Under the pieces are notes generated by a model. The model saw nothing but the letters and a program-made list of their open reading frames with translations, searched no databases and was not told where the DNA came from. From an uncultured Brevibacillus sp. (GTDB lineage Bacteria; Bacillota; Bacilli; Brevibacillales; Brevibacillaceae), in the NCBI GenBank assembly GCA_946402065.1, contig CAMIVR010000001.1, forward strand, positions 1 through 64,000: 64,000 bases of DNA, in the 5' to 3' direction. Positions 8,096-16,151 of this stretch are shown in pieces; position 1 is the stretch's first letter; the number at the start of each line of letters is the position of its first letter. The translations under genes were made by a program, and so were the position numbers.

Positions 8096-8734
8096 TCACC
8101 CTCCCAACTCGCCGCGCGCTTTCAGTGCCGAGCGCTTTTCCAGCCAGAGCAGCAGCTGGTTCGTGGCAATTGCCAGCAGGGAAACAAAGACGGTTCCCCA
8201 GACGATTTTCGGTGTGGAATTTTGGTACAGTCCTTCAAATAAAATCACGCCCAGCCCGCCGGCATTGATCCAGGCGGCAATCGTCGCGATTCCGATCGTG
8301 GAGATGGCGGCAATGCGAATGCCGCCGAGAATGACCGGCATTGCCAAGGGCAGCTCGATCTTCCAAAACAGCTGCAGCGGGCCGAGCCCCATCCCTTTTC
8401 CGGATTCGACGATTGCCGGATCGACGGACTGAAAGCCGACGATCACATTGCGCACGAGAATCAGTTGACTGTAGGCGACCAAGGCGATAATCGCCGGCTT
8501 CATCCCGAGTCCGACCAGCGGAATCAAGAGCGCAAAGACGGCCAGACTGGGAATCGCGTAAATGATCCCCAATATCGACAAGACAGGGATGGACAGCCAT
8601 TTTACCCGGGTGAGAAACAGACCTACGGGAACGGCAAACAACAAGGCAAGACAAAGCGATAAGACCGTCAGCATGATATGCTGGAAAAACAGCGTCAGGA
8701 TGTGGTCATAGTACTTGAACAAATATGCAAACAA
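8096..8734 (-). CDS. OpuC-type ABC transporter permease (first of two)
   Basis: 212 residues with about five membrane helices. It carries the permease-ATPase coupling loop in the form ESGKGMGLGPLQLFWKIELP (EAA-like motif) and the G-rich GGIRIAAISTIGIATIAAWI helix typical of glycine-betaine/carnitine/choline (OpuCB/OpuCD) permeases. It starts with TTG, seven bases after AGGTGA. It sits between the ATPase and the lyase genes, its stop codon four bases before the lyase start, so the two are translationally close. Quaternary-amine specificity of the family fits ergothioneine, a trimethyl betaine. Confidence 0.88.
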   Translation of the reverse strand: MFAYLFKYYDHILTLFFQHIMLTVLSLCLALLFAVPVGLFLTRVKWLSIPVLSILGIIYAIPSLAVFALLIPLVGLGMKPAIIALVAYSQLILVRNVIVGFQSVDPAIVESGKGMGLGPLQLFWKIELPLAMPVILGGIRIAAISTIGIATIAAWINAGGLGVILFEGLYQNSTPKIVWGTVFVSLLAIATNQLLLWLEKRSALKARGELGG

Positions 8735-8759
8735 CGCGTGCTCACCTGCTTTCCTTCGG

Positions 8760-9737
8760 TCACGAAGCAGAGACTGATTTGCTTGTCCCGTGGATTTTCA
8801 ACTCAGCCAAGCTAATTCTCCCGACTGGCGTCTGGTTGGAATCGACAACGACTACGGAGTCCGCCGCGCCGTTCAAAATGTGCATGAGCACTTTCTTTAC
8901 GTTCTCCTCGCGGCCAACTTTGACTTCCCGCGGATCGATGCTGCCCGTGATCGCTGTCATGACGCTCTCCGCTGTCAACAGGCTCAGCCGCTGCAGCACA
9001 TCCTCGGAATGGACGAGCCGGCTGACGAATTCATTGGCCGGGTTGGTGATGATGTTGAGCGGTGTATCGTATTGCTGGATGACGCCGTTGTTCATGATCA
9101 CAATCTTGTCTCCGAGCTTGAGGGCCTCGTCGATGTCGTGCGTGACAAACAGGATCGTCTTGTGCAGCTGCTTTTGGATATTGATCATCTCGTCCTGCAA
9201 GCTGGTACGGGTGATCGCGTCAATCGCCCCGAACGGCTCATCCATCAGCATGATCGACGGATTGCCTGCCATCGCCCGGGCCAGGCCGATGCGCTGCTGC
9301 TGCCCGCCTGACAGCTGCCGGGGATAGCGCTTGCGAAAATCAGCCGGCGACAGATGGACCAGCTCGAGCAAAAAAGTAATCCGCTCGTTGATCTTCTGCT
9401 CATCCCAGCCCAGTATCCTGGGCACGGTGGCGATGTTTTCTTCGATGGTCATGTGCGGAAACAGGCCGATCTGCTGGATCACGTAGCCAATTTTGCGGCG
9501 CAGCTCCGTGATCGGCACTTTGGTCACATCTTCCCCTTGAACGAGTATCCTGCCCGACGTTGGTTCGTGTATGCGGTTGACCATTTTTAACAGCGTCGTC
9601 TTGCCGCAGCCGGATGCTCCCAGGATCGTAACGAAGCTGCCCTCCTCGATTTGCAGGCTGGTTTCATAGACAGACGGCTTGGCAGCTTTGGGAAATGTCT
9701 TGGTTACTTGATCAAAAACGATGGAGTAGTTTGCCAT
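8760..9737 (-). CDS. OpuC-type ABC transporter ATPase with C-terminal CBS region
   Basis: 325 residues. Walker A is GASGCGKTTLLK, the signature is [14 protein letters not shown], Walker B is SIMLMDEPFGAIDA and the H-loop is FVTHDIDEALKLGD. After about residue 245 comes a CBS-like region (ESVMTAITGSI, later ADSVVVVDSNQTPVG), the usual ionic-strength or regulatory module of OpuCA/ProV ATPases, though apparently short. The start at MANYSIVFDQ has GAGAGGTCTCGC before it; 16 upstream in-frame codons are excluded on that ground. It energises both permeases of the cluster. Confidence 0.92.
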   Translation of the reverse strand: MANYSIVFDQVTKTFPKAAKPSVYETSLQIEEGSFVTILGASGCGKTTLLKMVNRIHEPTSGRILVQGEDVTKVPITELRRKIGYVIQQIGLFPHMTIEENIATVPRILGWDEQKINERITFLLELVHLSPADFRKRYPRQLSGGQQQRIGLARAMAGNPSIMLMDEPFGAIDAITRTSLQDEMINIQKQLHKTILFVTHDIDEALKLGDKIVIMNNGVIQQYDTPLNIITNPANEFVSRLVHSEDVLQRLSLLTAESVMTAITGSIDPREVKVGREENVKKVLMHILNGAADSVVVVDSNQTPVGRISLAELKIHGTSKSVSAS

Positions 9738-9841
9738 GCGAGACCTCTCCCTTATTAGAAAACTTGGCTTCCCCTTGGGCTTCACCAGAAAAGAAGTAGC
9801 CGGCTCCCTTTCGCAAAAAGAAAGGAAGCCCGGCGTGGTGA

Positions 9842-10765
9842 TTATTTTTTCGAAACAAGACCTGCTTTTTCCAGGAACTCTTTGGCCACTTCCGCGTATT
9901 CGCGCTTGTTGATGTCTACTTCAGCATTGAGGCCCTGGACGACTTCATTGCTCAGCTTCGCAGAGACCGCATTGAGTACCTTGGCGATTTCCGGATCTTT
10001 GTCGAGCACGTCGCCGCGGATGACCGGGCAGACAAAATACGGCGGCCAGAACTTCTTGTCGTCTTCCAGCAGCACCAGGTCTTTGTTGGTCAAATCGCCG
10101 TCTGTCGTAAAGCCGACGGTAGCATCGGCCTCATCGTTCTGCACGACGCGGTATTTCACGCCGTAGTCGTACAGCTTCACACTGCTGAACTCAAAGCCGC
10201 CGTAAAATTTCTTCAAGCCCTTCAGCCCGTCTTCGCGCTCCTCAAACTCCGGTACGACCGCCATGCGCAATTTTGGCGCCATTTCCGCGAGCTTGGAGAC
10301 CGTGTGGATACCGTACTGGTCCGCTACCTTTTTGGAGACGACCAGTCCTTGCGAGTCGTTGGCATTGGTCGGGTCCAGCCAGACCAGGTTGAATTTCTCT
10401 TTATAGTTTTTGGCGACGATGTCATACACTTCTTTGGCGTCCGATTTTGGCGACTCCTGCAAGACGTTGATCAAGCCTGTTCCGGTATACTCGGGATACA
10501 TGTCGATATCGCCGTTTTTCAGCGCTTCGTGGGCGACCAGCGTCCCGCCGAGATTCAGCTTGCGCTCGACCTTGTAGCCGGCGTTTTCCAGGGCAAGCGA
10601 GTACATCTCGCCCAAAATCAGCGACTCTGTAAAGTTTTTCGAGCCAATCGTCACTTTTGGTTTGGCGGCCCCTTCCTCTTTCCCGGCTCCGCCGCCGCTG
10701 CACGCGGACAGCAGCATGGAGACAATCACGGTGACACTCATCACGGCCAATGAAAACTTCTTCAT
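9842..10765 (-). CDS. OpuC-type substrate-binding lipoprotein (quaternary amine / predicted ergothioneine)
   Basis: 307 residues. The signal peptide ends in a lipobox, MLLSACSGGG, so the mature protein is tethered to the outer face of the membrane. The mature part opens with KVTIGSKNFTESLILGEMYS, the hallmark of the OpuAC/ProX-like osmoprotectant binding family, and contains DMYPEYTGTGL. These proteins cage trimethylammonium groups with aromatic residues. The same subfamily includes EgtU-type ergothioneine receptors, and the lyase and desulfurase genes beside it support that substrate. Glycine betaine or carnitine cannot be excluded from sequence alone. Confidence 0.87.
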   Translation of the reverse strand: MKKFSLAVMSVTVIVSMLLSACSGGGAGKEEGAAKPKVTIGSKNFTESLILGEMYSLALENAGYKVERKLNLGGTLVAHEALKNGDIDMYPEYTGTGLINVLQESPKSDAKEVYDIVAKNYKEKFNLVWLDPTNANDSQGLVVSKKVADQYGIHTVSKLAEMAPKLRMAVVPEFEEREDGLKGLKKFYGGFEFSSVKLYDYGVKYRVVQNDEADATVGFTTDGDLTNKDLVLLEDDKKFWPPYFVCPVIRGDVLDKDPEIAKVLNAVSAKLSNEVVQGLNAEVDINKREYAEVAKEFLEKAGLVSKK

Positions 10766-10803
10766 CTGAATCCCCCTCGTTTTTCTGTTTTGCTTGTATT
10801 TTG

Positions 10804-11448
10804 TTAATCGCGCTGATACCTGGTCGCCAGCCGCTCAATCCCGGCAAAGATGACTTCAGAGAAGATCGCCAGCGCCGCTACGGGCAGCGCTCCGACTACC
10901 AGCAGGGAAAAATTGTACATGCCCAGCCCATTGACGATAAAAGTACCCAACCCTCCACCGCCGATAAAGGCCGCAAGCGTCGCGCTCGCCACTACCTCGA
11001 CAGCCGCTGTTTTCCCGCCGGCGATGACTAGCGGTATGGCCAACGGAAACTCGATCTTGCGCAAAATCTGGCGCTGATCCATCCCCATCCCGGAAGCTGC
11101 TTCGGTAATCGCCGGATCAATGCCGCGAAAGCCGAGAAAGGTATTGATCAGGATCGGCGGGCAGGCGAGGATCGTCAACGCCACCAGCGCCGGGATAAAG
11201 CCTGTTCCCAAAATAGGTAAAATGATGACGAGAATCGCCAGGCTGGGGATAACCCGCAGGGAATTGATCGTGTTCATGACAGTCGAGGCGATTTTCGGAT
11301 TTTTGGCGCAGATGACGCCAAGCGGAACGCACAGCAAAAGCCCGATCACAAGCGCAGTGATGCTCAGTGTCAAGTGCACCCGAACCGCTTCGAAAAATCG
11401 CTCCTGATTGTCCAGTACATATTGGTAGGCCTTCATGATGATTTCCAT
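10804..11448 (-). CDS. OpuC-type ABC transporter permease (second of two)
   Basis: 214 residues, paralogous to the permease at 8096-8734: same coupling loop (EAASGMGMDQRQILRKIEFP), same glycine-rich helix (GGGGLGTFIVNGLGM). The ATG at 11448 follows GGGGGAATTTG; an in-frame TTG immediately before it is less likely. Two permease genes flanking the binding-protein and ATPase genes is the standard OpuC layout (CB-CC-CD-CA variants). It lies 36 bases downstream of the DUF917 gene and clearly belongs to the same transcript. Confidence 0.88.
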   Translation of the reverse strand: MEIIMKAYQYVLDNQERFFEAVRVHLTLSITALVIGLLLCVPLGVICAKNPKIASTVMNTINSLRVIPSLAILVIILPILGTGFIPALVALTILACPPILINTFLGFRGIDPAITEAASGMGMDQRQILRKIEFPLAIPLVIAGGKTAAVEVVASATLAAFIGGGGLGTFIVNGLGMYNFSLLVVGALPVAALAIFSEVIFAGIERLATRYQRD

Positions 11449-11484
11449 CAAATTCCCCCTTTTTGCGACCTGATGTACGCAGAT

Positions 11485-12573
11485 TTACTCTGCAAGCGCA
11501 TAGTCTGCAATGGAAATGCCCAGCGCTTTCTCAACTTCGGGATAGACGGAGGCATCGCGGACACTGGAGCTGAGCGGAATGAACTGCTTATGGATGCGGA
11601 ATACGGCAATCTCCATTCCTTCTTTTATATGTCCGACACTGACAGGCAGGCCCGTTTCGGTCGAGATCGTCGTGATGACGTCCGGATACGTCGTCAGTCT
11701 GTTGCCGTTGGCGTCATCCACCGCCATGTACTCGTTCATGACGTGCAGTGTGAGCGGGTTGCCCGGTACGTCTACCGTGATTTGGCCAATGTCAAACGCC
11801 CCCGAGTACGCGACAGTGGAGCCTGTGACCTTGCCTCTGCCCAGCACTTCGCCATTCGTCTGGTTGCAGATCGCATCGATGACGGCTTCTGCCCCGTTCG
11901 GCTCGGCCTCGATGATCTTTTTGCCCAATTCGATCGCCAGCGTGATTCCGCCAATCGCCGCATGTTTTTTGATGTAGCTGGCTGGCAGCGGAAGCCTTGC
12001 CGAAGCGATAAAACCGCCGGACATATCGGAAGCGGTGCGGAGAATGTTGGATGTCTTCGCCGGCGTTCCTTTGACGACCAGCTCCAGATAAGAGCCGGTG
12101 TCTCTTCGGCCGCCGACGACGACTTGAATCGTTTCGAAATCGAGTCGTCCGGCCATGCCCATGGCGCCCATCTTGCCGGTCGGATGCGCCCGGATGTCAC
12201 CCGTCGCATCGACGACGACCAGGTCGAGCGCTGCGGCAGGCAGCCAGCCGTTAATCGTGCTGGACATGCCGTTTTGCGGTGTCATCACCCCGACTACTTT
12301 GCCGTCGTAGTTTTCCATCAGCAGCTTGACCGCTTTGATGTAGTCGCTGCCGAGCATTTGCCACTGATCGCCCGCAGGCGCTCCGATCGCCGTGGCTGTG
12401 ATGATGATCGCATCGTCGGGCAATTCATCGACCGAGACGAGCTTCGGTTGCCCGATGGTCACCGCCGCGCCGCCGATTTCCAGGCCGTGGTCGACCCAGC
12501 CGCCGCCGCCGGAAGCGAATACCGAACCTCCTTTTACAGCTGCTTTGACGTCTTCCATAGTAAGTACACGCAT
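11485..12573 (-). CDS. DUF917 family protein, probable thiohydantoin (TOIP / S-methyl-thiohydantoin) desulfurase
   Basis: 362 residues spanning the full DUF917 fold: glycine-rich N-terminus FASGGGGWVDHGLEIGG, then VVVDATGDIRAHPTG, GKVTGSTVAYSGAFDIG, and a C-terminal VSVGHIKEGMEIAVFRIHK. The family has been linked to removal of sulfur from thiohydantoin intermediates in ergothioneine and S-methyl-ergothioneine breakdown, giving hydantoin-5-propionate. Its place between the urocanase-like and transporter genes supports that. GAAAGGGGAAAACAAAC precedes the ATG. Other DUF917 members sit near HyuA/HyuB hydantoinases, so a different cyclic thioamide remains possible. Confidence 0.82.
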   Translation of the reverse strand: MRVLTMEDVKAAVKGGSVFASGGGGWVDHGLEIGGAAVTIGQPKLVSVDELPDDAIIITATAIGAPAGDQWQMLGSDYIKAVKLLMENYDGKVVGVMTPQNGMSSTINGWLPAAALDLVVVDATGDIRAHPTGKMGAMGMAGRLDFETIQVVVGGRRDTGSYLELVVKGTPAKTSNILRTASDMSGGFIASARLPLPASYIKKHAAIGGITLAIELGKKIIEAEPNGAEAVIDAICNQTNGEVLGRGKVTGSTVAYSGAFDIGQITVDVPGNPLTLHVMNEYMAVDDANGNRLTTYPDVITTISTETGLPVSVGHIKEGMEIAVFRIHKQFIPLSSSVRDASVYPEVEKALGISIADYALAE

Positions 12574-12615
12574 GTTTGTTTTCCCCTTTCTTTTCGTACA
12601 GGCGGACGGATTGGC

Positions 12616-14253
12616 TTACGTCACTACCCGGCGTATGCCTTTTTTGTTCACTTCATCCAGTGCTTCCTCGTATCCCGCATCGGCATAGCGCAATACACCG
12701 ATGCTTGTATCATTGTCCAGCGTGTGCTTCAGGCGCATATCTGCTTCGGCCGAACCGTCGGCGACAATCGTCACGCCCGCGCTCGTCATGTAGCCGGCAT
12801 ACCCGCCGCCGCCAGAGTGGATCGTCACCAGATCGGCCATCGACGAGCAGTTCAGCATCGCATTGAGCAGCGGCCAGTCGGCAATCGCATCGCTGCCGTC
12901 TTTCATCCGCTCGGTCATGATATTCGGATGGGCCATCGCCCCGGCGTCGAGATGATCGCGTGAGAAGGCGATCGGGCCGCTCAGCTTGCCTTCGCTTACC
13001 ATCTGGTTCACTGCGCGGGCCAGCTTTGTCCGCTCGCCGTGACCGAACCAGCCGATACGCGCGGGCAGACCTTCGAACGGCACGTACTGGTTGGCCAGAC
13101 GAATCCAATTGGTAGCGATTTCATTTTCGGCAAACTCTTCGAGAATATAGCGGTCAATCGTGTGGATGTCGTTTGGATCGCCGGAGAGGGCAACCCAGCG
13201 GAACGGGCCGATCGCGCGGCAGAATAGCGGGCGCAAAAACGCCTCCGTGAAAATGTCGATGGTAAACGCATCCTGAACGCCGTGCTGGAACGCTTGGGTA
13301 CGGATGTTGTTGCCGTTGTCAAAGACGATGGAACCGCGCCGCTTGAATTCCAGCATCGCTTCCACTTCACGCGCGATCGACGAACGGGCATCCGCTTCCA
13401 GCTTTTCCGGTTCCTGCTCGCGAACCCGCTTGACGTCGTCCAGACTGTAGCCGGCCGGGATGTAGCCGTACATGAGGTCATGGGCTGACGTCTGGTCTGT
13501 GACGATGTCCGGCGTAATCCCCCGCTTGACCAGCTCCGGATAGATCTCGGCAGCATTGCCGAGCAGTCCGACCGAGACGCTCTCGCCCTTTTCCCGGGCT
13601 TCGTCGATCCAACTCAGAGCCTGATTTACATCAGCCGTCTTCCGTTGCAGGTAACCGACTTCAATCCGCTTGTCGATCCGCGCTTCGTTGACTTCCACGC
13701 AGAGGATCGCGGCATTGGCCATGACCCCGGCCAACGGCTGCGCACCACCCATGCCGCCCAAACCGGCCGTGAGAATGAAGCGCCCGGCAAGGCTGCCGTT
13801 GAAGTGCATGCGGGCAATCGTCGAGAAGATTTCGTACGTTCCCTGTATCACCCCCTGCGAGCCGATGTACTGCCAGGCTGCCGCTGTCAAGCCGCCCCAA
13901 ATAATCAAGCCTTTTTCCTGCAGGTCGTAAAAATGTTCACTGGTCGCCCATTTTCCTACCAGATTGCAGTTGGCCATGATGATAATCGGCGCAAACGGAT
14001 GGGTCTTAAAAATACCGATCGGCTTGCCTGATTGAATGACCAGTGTTTCGTCATCGTTCAGATTTTTCAGGCAGTCGACAATGGCGTGGTACGAACTCCA
14101 GTTGCGTGCCGCTTTGCCAAGCGCTGCATAGACGATCAGTTCCTTCTGGTTCTCGCCATTTTCCAACACGTTTTCCAGCATCCGCAGCAAAGCCTCCTGA
14201 CGCCAGCCCTTGCAGCGCAAGTCAGATCCGCGAAACGCTTTGATCCTCTCCAT
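12616..14253 (-). CDS. urocanase family hydratase, probable (S-methyl-)thiourocanate hydratase
   Basis: 545 residues, matching urocanase over its length: QSGKPIGIFKTHPFAP, the NAD-binding TAGLGGMGGAQPLAG, VTDQTSAHD, LFCRAIGPFRWVALSGDP (conserved Cys before GPFRW), GLPARIGWFGHGER and MKDGSDAIADWPLLNA. Urocanases hydrate urocanate with tightly bound NAD+. The C-terminal loop reads GGGGYAGYMTSAG rather than the usual GGGVGIGYSxHAG, a change near the substrate site. No hutI, hutG or hutH with an intact MIO site is present. It is first in the operon. The start MERIKAFRG follows AGAGGTGCTGGA; a 14-codon upstream extension runs through the operator and is rejected. Ordinary HutU is the alternative. 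Confidence 0.85.
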   Translation of the reverse strand: MERIKAFRGSDLRCKGWRQEALLRMLENVLENGENQKELIVYAALGKAARNWSSYHAIVDCLKNLNDDETLVIQSGKPIGIFKTHPFAPIIIMANCNLVGKWATSEHFYDLQEKGLIIWGGLTAAAWQYIGSQGVIQGTYEIFSTIARMHFNGSLAGRFILTAGLGGMGGAQPLAGVMANAAILCVEVNEARIDKRIEVGYLQRKTADVNQALSWIDEAREKGESVSVGLLGNAAEIYPELVKRGITPDIVTDQTSAHDLMYGYIPAGYSLDDVKRVREQEPEKLEADARSSIAREVEAMLEFKRRGSIVFDNGNNIRTQAFQHGVQDAFTIDIFTEAFLRPLFCRAIGPFRWVALSGDPNDIHTIDRYILEEFAENEIATNWIRLANQYVPFEGLPARIGWFGHGERTKLARAVNQMVSEGKLSGPIAFSRDHLDAGAMAHPNIMTERMKDGSDAIADWPLLNAMLNCSSMADLVTIHSGGGGYAGYMTSAGVTIVADGSAEADMRLKHTLDNDTSIGVLRYADAGYEEALDEVNKKGIRRVVT

Positions 14254-14266
14254 TCCAGCACCTCTC

Positions 14267-14294
14267 ATTATCATTATTTGATAATCAATTATCA
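14267..14294 (-). promoter_or_regulatory. operator with three half-sites at the head of the region A operon
   Basis: ATTATCA (14267-14273), TGATAAT (14279-14285) and ATTATCA (14288-14294) form two nested inverted repeats; 14279-14294 is a perfect 7-2-7 palindrome. It lies just downstream of the expected transcription start, where a repressor would block initiation. Size and symmetry suit an IclR dimer site, and the operon encodes an IclR protein (inference). Confidence 0.55.
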
Positions 14295-14306
14295 TATTTT
14301 AATGCT

Positions 14307-14335
14307 ATGATAGTAAAAGCGGAATTTTAAGTCAA
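14307..14335 (-). promoter_or_regulatory. sigma-A promoter of the region A operon
   Basis: On the minus strand TTGACT (14330-14335) and TATCAT (14307-14312) are 17 bases apart, about 55-80 bases upstream of the hydratase start. Good -35, spacing and acceptable -10. Confidence 0.65.
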
Positions 14336-14396
14336 TATGCAACAGTTAAAAATATCTGTCATATTTTCTCGCCAGTCCCTTGAAAAGCTAAAAGGG

Positions 14397-14430
14397 CTTG
14401 TTTCGGGCTGTCGCGGTGGGAGAGAGAAAA
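14397..14430 (+). repeat. 34-base repeat, copy A
   Basis: CTTGTTTC-GGGCTGT-CGCGGTGGGAGA-GAGAAAA matches the segment at 45897-45930 at 28 of 34 positions. It lies in the otherwise unassigned 14,340-14,574 stretch. Both copies adjoin hairpin-forming sequence. Nature unknown: a scattered non-coding element or the remains of one. Confidence 0.45.
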
Positions 14431-14574
14431 GAGGATGGGCTGCGTTCGTTGCGGCTTTTGCAGGGGAGCATACACTGTCCGGCTCCACTCCAAAAACGGC
14501 ACGTCGAGTTTATATTCGTTGTAACCTGGCCTTTGTCAAATGGTGCGATACGGAAAATGTAGTTTTTCGGTTGA

Positions 14575-15110
14575 TCAGCGTACTTGGTCGTAATCGTCGT
14601 GGACGTACCGTACGGGAACACCTCGGGAATCTTGTTTGAACGCGATAACCAAGGTGTACCGGCAAAAGCTGCGCGAGCTGGACGAGGGTAACGGCCATCC
14701 GCTTATCAACCGCAGTCGGGTCATGGAAAACATCGTCTCGCTTTCCCAAAAAATCGCGGCGGTCGATACGCCTGTGCTGATTTTGGGAGAATCGGGCGTC
14801 GGCAAGGACATGCTGGCGAAGTACATACACAATGCGGGGGATCGCAAAAAAACGGGGCGCCTTCGTCAAAGTGAACTGCGGGGCCATACCGGAAACGCTG
14901 CTCGAGTCGCAGCTGTTCGGCTATGAGGCGAGGGCTACCGGAGCCGGCCGCCAAGCACCCGCTGTTCCGCTCAAAGAGCTGGTCAGCCGGCACGAGCGAA
15001 ACATCCTCGCCCACTATTTGTCCACCACACAAGGACTCAAGCAATGTGCGGAGCTGAAGGAGATCGATTTGTCGACGCTCGTCCGCAAGAAAAAGCGCTA
15101 TGGTCTCTAG
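14575..15110 (+). pseudogene. degraded sigma-54-dependent activator (NtrC/RocR-type)
   Basis: Pieces of one protein are spread over different frames. First comes a possible PAS-end fragment (SAYLVVIVVDV). Then, after a frame change, LINRSRVMENIVSLSQKIA and Walker A LILGESGVGKDMLAKYIHNA. After a second frameshift near 14850 comes GAFVKVNCGAIPETLLES and LFGYE. There the protein jumps straight to the C-terminal Fis-type helix-turn-helix (ILAHYLSTTQGLKQC, ending STLVRKKKRYGL). The GAFTGA sigma-54 contact, Walker B and most of the AAA+ domain are missing. At least two frameshifts and one large internal deletion make it non-functional. It may once have regulated the operon on its left (inference). 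Confidence 0.8.
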
Positions 15111-16039
15111 GTCAACCTGTTGCCTGCGGCGAAGTCAAGCGGTGCAGGCGACGCTTCCTCGGCCAGCAAAGAATGGGTAAAGCGGATCCACTCCCGTGCG
15201 GCAAACGACAAATAACGGTCCTTGCGCCAAATAATCGCCAGATGCCAGGGGATTTCCGGTTCGACCAGCGGGAGAATACGGACGCGTGACGTGTCCATCT
15301 CCCGGGTGACAGGCTCCGGCAAGAGCGCAATGCCGAGATTGGCGGCAACCATCTCGTAAATGAAATCCCACTGCGAGCTCTCGCAGACGACGACTGGCTG
15401 AAAACCGACGCGAATACAAGCGGCAGGAATCCGGTCATGCAAGGCAAAATCTTCGCGAAACAAAATAAACGGCTGTCCGGCCAGCTCCGCCAGTGCCGCT
15501 TCTGATTTGGCCGCCAGCCGATTGGTCGGGTGGACGAGCAGCATCAGACGCTTCTTCACAAACGATATCGCGTGAAAAATATCTTCATTCGTCGGCAGCA
15601 GCACAACCCCCAAATCAAGTGTGCCGTTGGCGACGTCCGTCTCGACTTTTTTGGCGCCATCCTCGACGAGCTGGATCGTCACGTCCGGATACAGCTCGCG
15701 GAATTTGCCGATCACTTTCGGGAAAAAGCTCGCGCCGACCATCGGGGGCAGTCCGATGCGGATATGGCCCCGCTTCAAATTCATCAAGTCATCCAGCTCC
15801 GAGGAGAGATTGTCAAACGCTCGCACGATATGGTTCGCCTGCGCGTAAATAATTTCCCCCGCATCCGTCAGCTCCACTCGCCTGCCAGAGCGGTCAAACA
15901 GCTCGACCCCCAGTTCTTCTTCGATGTTTTTCACCATCTTGCTAATCGTCGGCTGCGTAATGTGCAGCACCTCGCCTGCTTTGGTAAAGCTCTTGCACCG
16001 GGCCACCTCTAAAAAATACTGCAAATGGCGGATATCCAC
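15107..16039 (-). CDS. LysR family regulator, CidR-like
   Basis: 310 residues. N-terminal helix-turn-helix DIRHLQYFLEVARCKSFTKA with recognition helix TQPTISKMVKNIEEEL, then a periplasmic-binding-protein-like effector domain (GHIRIGLPPMVGASF). It is divergent from a cidAB pair, the classical arrangement for CidR, which in Bacilli responds to acetate/pyruvate overflow. The start is GTG at 16039, ten bases after AGGAG; a 14-codon ATG extension is rejected because it lacks a ribosome site. Its 3' end overlaps the last bases of the sigma-54 pseudogene on the other strand. Confidence 0.9.
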   Translation of the reverse strand: MDIRHLQYFLEVARCKSFTKAGEVLHITQPTISKMVKNIEEELGVELFDRSGRRVELTDAGEIIYAQANHIVRAFDNLSSELDDLMNLKRGHIRIGLPPMVGASFFPKVIGKFRELYPDVTIQLVEDGAKKVETDVANGTLDLGVVLLPTNEDIFHAISFVKKRLMLLVHPTNRLAAKSEAALAELAGQPFILFREDFALHDRIPAACIRVGFQPVVVCESSQWDFIYEMVAANLGIALLPEPVTREMDTSRVRILPLVEPEIPWHLAIIWRKDRYLSFAAREWIRFTHSLLAEEASPAPLDFAAGNRLT

Positions 16040-16151
16040 TGAACACGCACTCCTATCATCTATAGACAAAATGAATGACAAAGATTCTATATATGTATTT
16101 TACCTATAATTCGTCCCCTCTTATACTTGATGGTGAAAGGGGAAAAGGATT

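Noticed and set aside
11374-12963. Plus-strand open frame of 529 codons, and similar long frames opposite other genes (23628-25067, 28187-29818, 30516-31850, 42210-43793).
   Set aside because: They are antisense shadows of well-supported minus-strand genes in GC-rich sequence: no recognisable domains, implausible His/Arg-rich composition and no ribosome sites.
6516-14253. Classical histidine utilisation (hut) operon.
   Set aside because: The HAL homologue has no MIO triad and two other active-site changes. hutI and hutG are absent, while DUF917, hydantoinase-type and betaine-transporter genes are present.
14337-14639. 100-codon plus-strand frame starting ATG at 14337.
   Set aside because: It has no ribosome site, lies partly in the repeat and partly in the pseudogene region, and shows no domain.
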